Source of the DNA: Trachythela sp. YZ-2020
Taxonomy: Eukaryota; Cnidaria; Anthozoa; Malacalcyonacea; Clavulariidae
Assembly: GCA_016169945.1 (NCBI GenBank)
Contig: JADLSH010000344.1
Span: 310,001-374,000 of the forward strand
Direction: 5' to 3'
Length of the DNA: 64,000 nt
Position numbers and translations under genes: made by a program. The notes beneath the pieces are model-generated. The model was not told the DNA's origin. It searched no databases and worked only from the letters and a program-made list of their open reading frames with translations. Below, one piece after another: positions 48,044-61,300 of this stretch (its first letter is position 1; each line of letters starts with the position of its first letter).

Positions 48044-48433
48044 TATAACATATTTCTGTAATGTGCTGGAATTTACTTTAAAAGGAAAATATCTTACAGA
48101 CTATCACAAATATGTAATTCTTGATTATCACATACTGGCTTATTTGTATATTAACATCTAATACAACCATTTAAACATCAACACAAATTTCAAACTTTAT
48201 ACAATCATATGGTACATACTGTACAACTATGTATTCACTAACATGAACTGATCAGTGGAACAGATTCTCTTGAAATCATTTAGTATATACTATATATTGA
48301 TAAAGTCATCACTAACTAACAAAATGCCATGGAACAATTTGCGAGTTAATAATTATACCCAAAGCATACTGACACGATCACAGGTAATGATTTTAAGCAG
48401 TGAAATATATTCGGAGGTTTCACTAAGCACTAA

Positions 48434-48439
48434 AATAAA
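48434..48439 (+). terminator. Possible polyadenylation signal of the HINT-like gene
   Basis: AATAAA lies about 390 bases after the stop codon at 48041-48043; no closer canonical hexamer is present. From here to the end of the next gene at 49324 only the MITE at 48831 was recognised. Confidence 0.35.
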
Positions 48440-48830
48440 GCGTTGCACAGATGGTAGTTGACTTTGGAACTGTTGACACTGGACTTCGCCAGGCTATATA
48501 TATTTACGGCACTTTTGTTCCTAGTGCCCCGTGCGCTACAACTTGCGTAGTGAAAAGTGAAAATTGTGAAGATTTAGGAATGCCTTCCCTAACACACAAC
48601 TAAAACCTAACCACAAAACATCAGTCCTTCATCACAGAGACAACGAAAAAAAAATAGATTGCCGAAAACTGAAACTATTAAATGTGAGAAAAGGTGCCTT
48701 AGCAGTTAGCAGGGAATCGAACTTGGGCGTTTATGTCAATGCATTACCACTAGACAACAAGCGACGGTTTGGCAATATTTTCTCACTCTGATAAATGCTA
48801 CTGAGTTGACCAACATCTACTGGACAATAG

Positions 48831-49066
48831 CATAGAATAGGAAATGACTAGAAGGGCCACTTGAGGCCGAACCTTTGAAGTTTTTGACGCTGCGCATGTC
48901 GCATTACGCATGTTCATTACCACTATTCTAGCCAGTCAATTGCATTTTCTGACCAATAAACACGCTGAACTGGCCTATCCGCCATTATTCTGGCCAGAAA
49001 ACTGCATAAAAATAGGGTGTCATGTTGCACTGCTGAGTGGCCTTTCTGGTCATTTCCTATTCTGTG
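48831..49066. mobile_element. MITE, CATAGAATAGGAAATGAC ends
   Basis: CATAGAATAGGAAATGACTA at the left and GTCATTTCCTATTCTGTG at the right are inverted repeats, continued by AGGGCCAC and GTGGCC. ACAATAG occurs next to both ends, suggesting a 7 to 8-bp target duplication of hAT type. Confidence 0.75.
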
Positions 49067-49323
49067 ACAATAGTGGCTATAGTGCTTAATGAAACCCACC
49101 TATACCCATGAGACGCGGGAACGCAAGTTACGCAACAAACTTATATAATTATGACAATGTAACACAACGCAAACCCTATTACCAGCAGTCAAACATTCAA
49201 AATTTCACAACTCAAAGATTCAGTAGAATCACATCAATTCTGTAGATGCATAATAAATTATTTCAATACGCAACCTCACACGACAACGTTATATTGGCCT
49301 GAATCACCTGACACCTTCACCTT

Positions 49324-52300
49324 TCATGGCGTTTGATTGATCCACTTATTTTCATCATATCGTAGTTTCATCGCTTCTTCCCTGGCGACAAAAATACAAA
49401 CTGCTAGTCAAGGTGATGAAACAATTTTTTTAAGCACTAAGTTGCTTAAAAATTTCTTTCCTGAATGTCCCAAACGGAAATAGAACCCCAGGACGAAAAC
49501 CGTCCCTATTAAACCAGAGAACTTGGTTTTGAACATCCGGAACGACCAGAAGTAAACTTTCAGCAAGTGATTTGCTTGCATTTGAACAAACCAGTTGTGA
49601 TATTTAGTGTTAGTGATATTTTATCTTACTGCTCTTTTGATATCACAAGAAAATACATAGCATGTACAAGAACTAGGAATTTGTTTGGCATTTAAAATAC
49701 TGCTCAAAGACAGAAACAGTTTTATATTCATAGGGCCTCGTGTTCATATGAGCCCAGCTATAAACCGGGAAACTCACCTGAGTGAGATCCACATCAGTCC
49801 TTATTGATGGTATAAAAATCACTGTGTGTTAATATGAGAGAGGAGCCAGCCCGGTTAGGTGAGATCTCACCTTGCGCTATGTGGTCAGTCAGAAATCATT
49901 CATCCCACTTAGCGGTGAGCTCCCCCGCCACCCGGGCTCATATGAACAGGGCCCTTATTTGTGAGTATAGTCGTTCACTTACACATAAGGCCTTCGATCT
50001 TCCTCTGATAATTGATTCCAGTTTTCACTCAACAATTTAGTTATGTCCCCAGGTTTAGATTTCAGATCGGGGTTCTCTCTATGGCAGGATAAAAATGTTC
50101 GTTATAATGGAGTTTGGGCCTGGTTCAAACGTCGCGCTACTGCCGTGCCGAACGCATTACAAACAATAGATAATGAGGCATTTCAGCTGATTATGTATTG
50201 TTTTTAATGCGTTCGGCACATGAGAAGCGCAACGTTTGGAACAGACCTGAATGGCATGGAGAACAGTGGGATTTTCAAAACAATGAAAAGACAATGGTAG
50301 ATTCCGGTCACTGGATGGTACTACAGGCTATGGAATAAATGAACGTGCGGTGCCAGTGTGGGTAGAGTGTAACAAAGATTCGGCGGTTGATTGTTGTGTA
50401 AAACTACCTGAAAAATACAATAAGAACTTCGACGTTTCGAAGTTCCAGACGAAGGGCCTTCGCTCGAAACGTCGAAGTTCTTATTGTATTCTTCAGGTAG
50501 TTTTACACAACAGTCAACCGCCCAATCTATGGAATAATTGGTAATTGTAAGTCAAAATCAATAAGTGACTGAATAGCATGGAGAACAGCGCGATTTTCAA
50601 AAGAATGAAAGACAATGGAACATTCCATCACTGGATCGTGACTGGATGGCACTATTGTTATGCCAAGTGTATGCAAAGGAAAAGTTGGAAAAAGTTTAAT
50701 GGATGAGAGACCACCTGGACCGCTTCGTGGTTGATGAAATTCTTAGCGAAATGAATGGCTATACATTTGGATATAACATGAGCTTAAATTGAGTTTTTTT
50801 AGAGCAGTTGACCATTTTTTTTGAGTCAGTTGAGGTGTTTTTTTAACCTTTTTTTTTTTACTGTTCAGTTGACTTCGGTATAACTGAACATTTTCTTCAG
50901 TCTCGACCGTGTCGGGAAGAATCTGAGTTCAATCATAACATGTACAAATCCTGCCCGCTCATCTAAGGTAAACTAATAGAGAGTTTACAGTAAGATCTAC
51001 GACGCGGCAACTCGACGACGCGGTTCCAATTTTATCTCAAGAATAAACGTAACTGACAATTTGATTACTGTAAGGAATGTTTGAAGCTTTTTCAAGCAAC
51101 TTAACAGCAGCTCTAAGTTAACGTCGCAACAAGCTTTTTCGTTGCTCATAAGACGTGAAAATGCTTAGTTTAACGTTGTCTCTATGACGTTGTGTTGTGA
51201 ATGACAACGCTGTTGAGGATACCCCTGGGACCACAAATTATTCATAGTTTTTGTCTTGCATGAAGAATTTCTTTGTTTCGAAAGCGCATCGTCGAGTTGT
51301 CGCATCGTAAATCTTAAACTCTCTAGTGCCTGCTAAGGACGCTATACGCAGGACCATGCTAATATTGAAAAGCTTTACATATCTATAAGATCATTTTATA
51401 TATTAGGTAGGTTTCACTAAACACTATAATGCAACAGATAGTGGTCAAACAGCAGCAGTGGCGTGGTGGCTCCAAAATCTCAAGGGGGGCCAGTGTTAAA
51501 TTTGACGCCCCTAAGAGTTATTTCGATAATGGCGCTCCCCCCCCCCCCAATATAGTTCCCTATTCGGTATTGCCCGAATTTGAAGTTTCTAACTTAAGCA
51601 ATGCTTATAATCTACTACGTGGACGTGACAATAAAATTGTCGCTAACATCTCGAAAACAGTTTTAATTTGTTTTCATCCCGACGAACCCGTCTCTGTCAT
51701 TGTTTACAACGGTAGTTTTTGCAGTCGCAGCTAAAACTCTTAAGTTATATAGAGGCTCTTTCTTCGTCGCGTAGCCGTACTAGATTAAGCATTAGGGACC
51801 TTAAGATCTACGACGACGCGGCATTCGACAACGCCATATAAATATGTGAATATAAAGAGACTGTGATTGAACAACGTTCTTGTTTTAGCTCACAGCTTTT
51901 TATTCATGACTTTTAAAACGTTTCAACTGCAGTTATCGACTACAATGCAGGCTGTAAAAACAAACGTAAAATGCAGCTATTCATCCTTCTGACTTGCCGT
52001 CGTCCTGAGGACGTAAAAATGCTCTAGTTGGCGTCGTGAACAAGACAGAGACAACGTCGAGAATTCTCTTGGGACTACAAGTTTTTCCATTGCTTTATTA
52101 CAAGCGAAAAACTTCATTGTTAGAAGGGCCGCGTCGTCGACGTTGGCGTTGTAGATCTTAAGCTCCCTATTGCCTAAGTTCGCCAACATATTTCAGGTAG
52201 ATTGTTGTAACAACATCAACTACATGTTGTTGTGCCGCCATAGTATCGCGTTTTATTGTTTTAGAATTTTAATTTAAAAATTTAAATTCAGAATTAAATA

Positions 52301-55300
52301 CTAACTCTTGGTGATTTTGGCGCCCCACCTGCATTTTGGCGCCCCACCTGCATTTTGGCGCACCCCTTGAAACCATCGCTGGGGGGGGGCATCCCTCCCA
52401 GCCACCAAGCCACTGAACAGCAGTTATCAAAGTGAGCAAATAATGGTACTTGTTTTCATTACAAGAGAATCATCTGTTGCCCTGTAACGGCGCAACACTA
52501 ATTGAAAGCTGTGCTGTAATTCACCAATACTTACTTAAAAACACAATTTCTCCTTTCTTTGCAGTAAAGCATATAACCATTGGGAATCGTTTTCTTTTGT
52601 GATCCCTTCTCTACACACGTTTCTTTCTCTTCGCTTCCCTCTTTATTCCTTAACCTACTGCGGCATTTCCTAGCGGGCAAGACTTTGATGACTTGACCTG
52701 AACCTAACCATTGTGTCCGAGTCCTCATGGTACCATCGCTTATGTCTGGGAAAAACTGTGGAAAGATGGGTGGATCGGAGAGTGGTACCGAACTGGCGGT
52801 GGGTATCACTCGGAGAGTGGGTACTAGTTGAGGAGAGGTCAGCGGTGACCGTACCGGGGGCGGTGAAAAACAGCCACCTTCGGAGGGTGGTTTGGGTAAA
52901 ATCAATGGTGTGCCTATAGTTTGCAGAGAGATAAAGCCAGTTACAGATGGGCTAACTAAGACTCCGGGTGTTGGTTTTGGGGCTATGGGTGTTACACATC
53001 GACTCCCTTGGCGGTTACTTCTGGTAGACGAATTTGATCTGATGTTGTCGCGGGGAACAGACTCACAACCACTCCTATTTGGAAAGGAAGACATAAAGAT
53101 CTCATTAATATCTTGTGAAAAGACGAGAATAACATGGAGTTACGTTAAGGTAAAGCATTACTCAAAGGTCATGAAAAAATGTTTAACAGAGTTCGAGTAC
53201 AATAATATTCTCTCTTTTCCCAGTCTAGAATAATGGTCAAGTGGAAAACAATCGTCGTTGTCAGTTATAAAATATAGGTAATATTAATTTAATGCTACAA
53301 TATTAGAAGTATGTTGGTAAATGCATTCAGTTAAGCTAGGTTCACAGGATGAAATAAACATAAGCACAAGCGCAAAACTCGCAAACATAAGTGCAAGCAA
53401 CGTTCACATGAATATATGAGGAAAAGAAAAACAGGCGACACGCATCTGTATCAGTTGCGGTGGAAGATTGGTTTGGTTGGGGGGGGGGGGGGGCTAGACC
53501 AACTCTAGGGGTCCGGAGAATTTCGAAGTCTGAAGTCTCTGAAATGGTCAAATCTGACCAAAAACATGGCGGCCAAAAATTGTGATGCCAATAATACTGA
53601 CGTCAGCAATTTCTAGAACTAAAAACTCTGTAACTCTGGAAAGAATAATTGCACGTAATTGTTCTTCATAATGATGGGTAAAACCTGCTAAAGTATCAGC
53701 GCAAGCAACTGGATTTTAAGAGTTTATTATTTAACGTGAAACCCCTCTATTAAAAACGAATATAAACTTAACTGATCAATCGTTACCTTTGACTATTTGA
53801 AGTATCATCAGTGCAAGATTGAGCAGTATCGTTGGACTTCGTATCATCACTCTGAGTTTGGTTAGTATTAATTTGCGAAGATCTCTTTTGCTTTCTCGAT
53901 GTCTTTTGGTGCTTTCGTTTTCGTGTGTTCGGTTTTTCGTCTTGGACAACAAGATCAGTTGATGGTAATTCCTCATAACAGGCACCCACACTTGTTTCCT
54001 CTGGTAAAAGAAGGCTGTCTAGGATTTCCTGAATTGCTGCTCATATCAGAAAAATAATGATATACAGTCAAACGTCCCATAAGCGGACACCCTTGGGACC
54101 GAGTACTGGTGTCCGCTTAATATTCAATTAATAATTAACCATTGTAATATATGTTGTATATATGATTGAGGGTGCAATCTATTAACTGATTAACTCTAAA
54201 CTTCGTCATGCATACCCGTAAACACAAGACACTACAAAACGTAGAGCATATAACTGCCCGCAAGTATATCTTAATTAGTAATTGTAGATTAAATATTCCG
54301 TTGTCACTACAGTCGAACCTCTACTTACGGACACCTCCCGGAAGCGGACACCTCTTGTACGTTTTTGGGTCCCGGCCAATACGCTATTATATTACTATAT
54401 TTACAACCTCTCCTAGGCGGACACCTCCCGTAAGCGGACGCGGACACCAAAACAACCTTCCCAAACAACATTATAACCTCTTGTAAGCGGACACACTTGA
54501 TTTATTTTCTGTTAAATTATTAATTATGCCGCCTAGTTGACTTAATACAGTATTAGAATAGAAACATATGTGTTTGATATATTGTGTTATTAGAATGAGC
54601 TTATGACAGAATTGATACGGAATTGATAGCGGGACAAAAGCAAGCGCACATAACAGATTTTTTCAAGCCATCTTAGCTGAACTATAGTCTCATATTTACA
54701 ACGGCAATATAGATATTAAATTGGTAATGTTTCTATATAATCTAGGGAGAGTAAATTTGCAATATTAGCTGTCAATAATATAGTCATATTAACATCATTA
54801 TTAAAAGAATCATGTTTCAACAATTACGTAATCAGTTAAATATTAACCAACCTCTCATAAGCGGACACCTCCCGTAAGCGGACACCATGTCGTGGTCCCA
54901 AGGGTGTCCGCTTACGGGAGGTTCGACTGTAGTTGTGTTATAATGCTGTAAACACGGGGCGAAAACCAGCCCTACTGGTAGCTAGTCTGGTAAGGGCTCA
55001 TGTAAACAGGGTTCCCTCAGTCGTATATGAGAGGAGTGCTCCCAATTTGACTCTACGAAGTTGAATCGCAATTACGTTTTCTGGAGTAACATTGGACAGT
55101 TACAACTGATAAAAATATGTAGTAAAAACATAGTTTACTTTACTTTAGTTTCATAGTAAAGGGACATCTCTTCTCCGCAAAGGCGTTTTAGTCTAACACG
55201 CGGGCTACATACCCGGAAAATGTAAGGCATGCGGGTAATTGCCCGTGAGTGCTTCACCATGATTACCCGCATGCCTTAGAATTTTCGGGTTTAAAAGCCT

Positions 55301-58300
55301 CTGCGGAGGAGAGAGAGTAAAGGGAGCATAAAACGAAGAGCAAGATTTACCGTATGATGGTTCATCTGTTTTGTTCCAAGAAAATTGGGGTAAGCTTTCT
55401 AAAACACCTTCACAACCTACAAAAAGAGAAGGGTTTTGCATAATTTTGTACTTTGTCAATGAAAACTCGTCTTTACGGAGTATTGTAAAGTTTTGTAACT
55501 TTAACTCCCTCAATGCAGGGATGACTTACTGGGGTGCAGGGGTGCACCCCTTCTATGCTTGGTCAAGGGGTCAAGATCAAGCTGGATCCATTCCTGCCTC
55601 AATGCCAGTTTATATTTAATATAAGTCCTTATTAAACTTAGACTAAAGTCCTTAAAGGGGTTGAAGACTAATTTTTTGAACTTGCTAAAAAATATATTTT
55701 ATTCTTGATTTTCTTAATTACTTTATCACTGTAAATATAACATTATATAACAAGTATATTATAGTATATAGCATTGTAATTTAGTTTTAGTGAGGCCACA
55801 AGTTTGTCAATTTTCAATTGTTAGTGTTACCCTCGTGAAATAAAGTTTTTTTCAACTCAGTTGGTTTATCTGATTCATCTTGTTTAACTACTTCTACATC
55901 AGTTTCATCACAGCCGGCAGTGAAGTCTTACATTAAAATAATAAATTATTATAAAAAGCAATTACGCAGCAAACGGTGCAGTATAGCGAAGAGAACTAAC
56001 ATGCATCCAGGTATGATCGTAGGCTGAAATACCTAGATCATGATCGCAGATCATGAAATATCTAGGAATGCTTTGGCAGCTTTGCACGACTGGTTGAGAG
56101 TGAAACAAAGGATTTATCTCAGAACAGCCAGGATCTTTAATACTTTATACGTAAATCATTATACAGTGGCGAACCATTAGCTATTTATGGACAACTACAT
56201 CCTTCTGACATTCCACATGAACACGATACGAGATCCTCGACAAGGTGTAAGGAAGATAAATTGTTTAAGAAACCCGCTTGTAAGAAGGAAATATTCGTAG
56301 CTAGAGCTAGCATTTATAACTAGAGCAATTGATTTATGGAACAATTTGAATATAGAGACAAAAAGTATAGAAACTTTTTAAATCAGCCCTTCTTAAGCAG
56401 ATTAGTTGGTCTATTTGATTAATTGTTATAGCATATTTAATAGAGAACTATTGTAATATTTTATATGATAGCTATATTATTATCTTATATACTATAGACC
56501 TCCTATAAACTAGCATTAGCTAACTGAGGATCTTATTAAATACAAATCCAGGTCAGTGGCGGACACTTATCGCTCTTATGGTACTGCAAATCTCAGTCCT
56601 TGACACTTATTTGGCTTAAATTTATTAAAAATGTCTTAAATAGTAACAGTTTTGCTACACACTTAAGGCTCTTTTCCACTCGTCGCAAAAACCAACTCGC
56701 AAGCTCGCTGCGAGTACTTTCATCCAATCACAATGCTCGACAGTTATTTTAATTACATGCAAGAACTCGCAGCGAGTTTGCGAGTTGGTTTTGCGATGAG
56801 TGGAAAAGAGCCTTAAATCAGCTATCATAGAAATCATTGGGAGGTTGAGGATTGGTTGCCACCCTCGCCCCCACCCCCTATATATATTGTCCGCCAATTA
56901 ATGATATTCCAGGTTCGATCAGTTGAATAAAAAGTTTCTATAAATAGTTTACACATCATACCATCAAGTGTTTCTTCAAGGTTTTTAATGTATTCCACTG
57001 CTTCGGTAAGGATCTGATACTAAAGGAATAAAATATAAAATTATTGTTATATTTTTAAATGGGACAATATTATAAAACTGTTATCGCAATCAGCTTACAG
57101 TGTCAGTAGTTTCTTCGTTGTTAGGTAAAACATTTCTAAGATTTTCATAACAATCCGCAATATCTTGTTCAGTTATGCCATCGCTGAAGAAGACAAGTTA
57201 CAAATGCGACCTGAGTCTGAGGATAAACTCAGAAGATAATGAAACGACAATACAATAGAACCCCGTTATCGTACAGATACAGTAGAACTCGAATCAACGT
57301 TATCTCGAACTTTTTGTTGTTTCACTTGGCTGTTCGAGATAGCGCGGTTCTACCAGTGCTGTGAAAGTTACATAATTTTTGTAACTAGTTACAGTTACAG
57401 CCACAGTCACAGTTACAGCCACACAGTCACAGTCACAGTCACAGTCACAGCCACAGTCACAGCCACAGTCACAGTCACAGCCACAGCCACACAGCCACAG
57501 TTACAGTCACAGCCACAGTCACAGTCACAGCCACAGTCACAGCCACACAGCCACAGTTACAGTCACAGCCACAGTCACAGCCACAGTCACAGTCACAGCC
57601 ACAGCCACAGTCACAGCCACAGTCACAGCCACAGTCACAGTCACAGTTACAGCCACAGCCACAGTCACAGCCACACAGCCACACAGCCACACAGCCACAC
57701 AGCCACACAGCCACACAGCCACACAGCCACAGTCACAGCCACAGCCACAGTCACAGCCACAGCCACAGCCACAGCCACCGTCACAGTCACAGTCACAGCC
57801 ACACAGGTCACAGTCACAGTCACAGCCACAGCCACAAACACACATGGTCACAGTCACAGTCATAGCCAGTCACAGTCAAAGACACAAATGGTCACAGTCA
57901 CAGCCACAGTCACACATGGTCACAGACACAGTCACAGCCACCGTCACAGTCACAGACACAGCCACAGTCACAGCCACAGCCACAGTCACAGTCACAGTCA
58001 CAGTCAGTCACAGTCACAGCCACAGTTACAGTCACAGCCACAGTCACAGTTACAGCCACAGTCACAGTCACAGTCACAGATACAGACACAGCCACAGCCA
58101 CAGCCACAGCCACAGACACAGCCACAGTCACAGTCACAGTCACAGTCACAGTCACAGTCACAGTTACAGTTACAGTTACAGTTACAGTTACAGTTACAGT
58201 TACAGTTACAGTTACAGTTACATCATCACAAAAGTAACTAGTTGCCGATACAAGTTACAATGATAATTTGTAACTAGTTACAAAGTTACATTCCTTTATT

Positions 58301-61300
58301 CATGTTACTAGAATAAACAAAACAAAATTTACTGGTTTTTAGATGCTAGTACCATAATTATGTATTTAACAGCTAGGATATAGTTATGACTACACAGAAA
58401 TAGTCAAGTTGTACATAATGTACCTTTATTAATATATCATTACCATTTTTTATCAAGAAAGAATGACATCCTCAACTGATGACATTTTTAAACCAAATAA
58501 TGTAACTAGTTATAGTTACTTCTTCAAAAAGGTAACCAGACTAACCAGCTACAGTTACAGTTATCTCTTCAGAAAAAGTAACTAGTTCAGTTACAGTTAC
58601 TTCAAAATGTAACTAGTTACTGTAACTAGTTACTGTAACTAGTTACTGTAACTAGTTACTGTAACTAGTTACTGTAACTAGTTACTTGTAACGAAGTTAC
58701 TCACAGCACTGGGCTCTACTGTATATTCTAAAACATATACCTAGCCCCTGTGGCCCTGTTTGCATGAACCCTACATGAAGGGCTAGCCCTACCAGTGGGG
58801 CTGGTTCACAGCATTAAATGGATTCCCTACAACTCATTTATTTTCTTACGAAGTCTAAACCCATATTTTGCCGAGCAAATTTTCGAATAAAAACTAGCAG
58901 AAAATTGAATATTGTTCTAAAACTAAATATTCAAATCTAAAATGACTTCGAAAAGCGGAGTTTGAAACATATACGGCAAGTTTTATACTCAGCCCTACTA
59001 GGAGGGCTAGCCCTCCCTGTTGCTTTATATGGGAAATTTCCAGCCCCACTGGGCGAGATCTCGGGTAAACAATAGCTAGATCTCGCCAAGGAGGGCTTTG
59101 CTCCTCCTCTCATATAAACGAAAACAATTTTTAATAGGGAATTCTATTAGCACGCGGGATCTCGCCTAGGAGGGCCAGCCCTAGACTACATCATGCAGTA
59201 CCTGAATGGATTTTCATCACTACCAGCCTCGTCAGTCTCGTCTTCAAACCACATGGGATCATCTGGTACAAAATCTACGTGACAATAGATAGGATATGGT
59301 AGATTTCTGTTTAGGATGCAGAAGGTGTGGTGTTGATTTGAAACAGAAAAACCTGCCCATGTCAAAGTTATCAATCTGGTATACAGGGTGTCTAAAAAAA
59401 AAGATAATCCAACTTTAGCATGCCATTGTGCGTTAATTACTCGGTGCACGAACGTAATTTTTTCATAATCATAAAGATCAGGCTTTTAGCTGTTGGATGA
59501 CACGTTTTTCATCCAATATGGAGCAAATACGAGCCCGATACATTTTTTTTGTCGAAATTGCATATTTTCACCGTTGAGAATTGGGTCTAAAACTATTGAA
59601 AATTAACTCCCTTTAGGACTTAAGTTGATGAATTTCACTTCAATAAAATACCTGCGTATGCATAATTATTATAAACATCTTGTAAACCAGCTCTAAACTC
59701 ATTGTTAAGATGACACATTCGTGATTAATTGCTTTGATCCTTTTGTTATGCACTGCTTTAATTAGGCACAGAGCTGAAAATGCACTGCTTTAATTAGGCA
59801 CAGAGCTTTTATCGGACTCGTATTTGCTCATTTTTTCTCCATATTGGATAAAAAACGTGTCATTCAACAGCTAAAAGCCTGACTTTCTTAATATAAAAAA
59901 ATGACGTTCGTTTACCAAGTCAATTACGCACAATAGCGTGCTGAGGTTGGATTACCTTTTTTTTTAGACACCCTGTACAGTAAAGTGTACACCTGCAGTG
60001 TTCAACTGAACACGGAAGAACGGGTGGCAGATGCGATTAGCGCGCTGTCCCTTACCTCTGAGTTAAGCCTGCTTTATTGCAGGTCGAGGGAAAGAATTTA
60101 TTTCGGTTGGGAAACGTCTCAGCCTGTGCTTGATACACTCGTGTAAGTTCACATCACAAAATGTATTAGCATATAAGGAGCAGCGAACAAAGCAAGAAAG
60201 ACAGGAATTAAGGAACCATATATGAGAGGAGGTGAGATATAGAGTATCTGCTGATGGCAGGCATAAACAGATATTAGGAGTTAAATGTAAGAGAGGCACT
60301 CATTTAATAATGTCGAGAGGATGAATGGTGCCAAGTTGGGAAATGAGACGCATTTCTTGCCTTTTGCGGCTATCATTGCTGCCAGAAATGGGACACAGAG
60401 CTCGAATTTTCATATCTGAAACACTGTGATTGCCAGTGTTGAAATGTCTGGCAACAGGTTGTTTAGCATCATTGTTTGCGACAGCATGACGATGCTCACC
60501 AAACCTTATCCTTAAACATCTACCAGTTTCACCAATATAGAGCATGCCACATTTACTGCACTACTAAACTAAACTAAACTAAACTAAACTAAACTATTTT
60601 CAAAATGTAAATTAACTAAGTTCAATGCAAAGCAAACCTTTTTGCAATTAACTTGCTATTTTTGTTATCTGACAAAAGACACGCAATTTATTCATGACTT
60701 AACTTGCCCACAAAGTTAAACCACTCAGCCAATAAATATTCAACATATTATTCTATTCACCTGTATCCAAAGTATTTTCGCTGTCCTAAACGAAAATAGA
60801 AAAGCGAAAGCTATCAGCATTCATAACGTTAAAACAGTGATGATGTTATTAAAAACACTTAATTTTACCTTACCTTTTCACTTTCATTGACTGGCACTTC
60901 TTGAAGGCCTTGCCCTTGTTCATCATCTAAAAAAATTCAGCAACTTCAATTTTTCCAGGTACATGTTTTGAGACCCTCCAGATAGAAGTTTTGCTCAGTG
61001 GCGGACATTTCGCGAAATATTTATAGAGGTGGGAACATATATCATATGAGGAAATAGAGTTGCAAATCATCTGTGGCTATGCGGGAACCACCCGGGAGGA
61101 AGGTTTTACCAGTGAACTCTAAGTAAACTGGAACGCTAACTCCTATGATCAAGTCCTATGATTCGTTGAAGCCAAGCTAGTTTTTCTGAGTTTTGAGTTG
61201 AAATACTTAACGCCGAACATTGGACTGTATATGAAATTGAAGCTATTAAAAAGTTCTATTAGATATAAAAACTTCAAGACTTTAGGCAAAATGGAAATAC

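Larger units (their letters stand above)
57280..58721. mobile_element. Pogo-like MITE whose right end was hit by a hAT
   Basis: CAGTAGAACTCGAAT at the left and GCGCGGTTCTAC continuing across the hAT insertion to CTCTACTG at 58721 are the ends, with TA outside (57278-57279 and 58722-58723). A fragment of a sister copy (AATAGAACCCCGTTATCG) precedes it at about 57253. Without the hAT it would be about 80 bp. Confidence 0.7.

Noticed and set aside
52531..52919. Plus-strand frames at 52713-52919 and 52892-53233
   Set aside because: They overlap the long Ser/Pro exon of the MEIOSIN-like gene in antisense and lack splice or family support.
55205..55513. 102-codon minus-strand frame as one exon
   Set aside because: Only 55351-55416 has matching splice sites and phases; the rest runs into a foldback MITE and past the acceptor.
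57475..58263. Long Cys/Val/Ser-rich open frames on both strands
   Set aside because: They are translations of the hexamer array; the period of six keeps frames open without coding.
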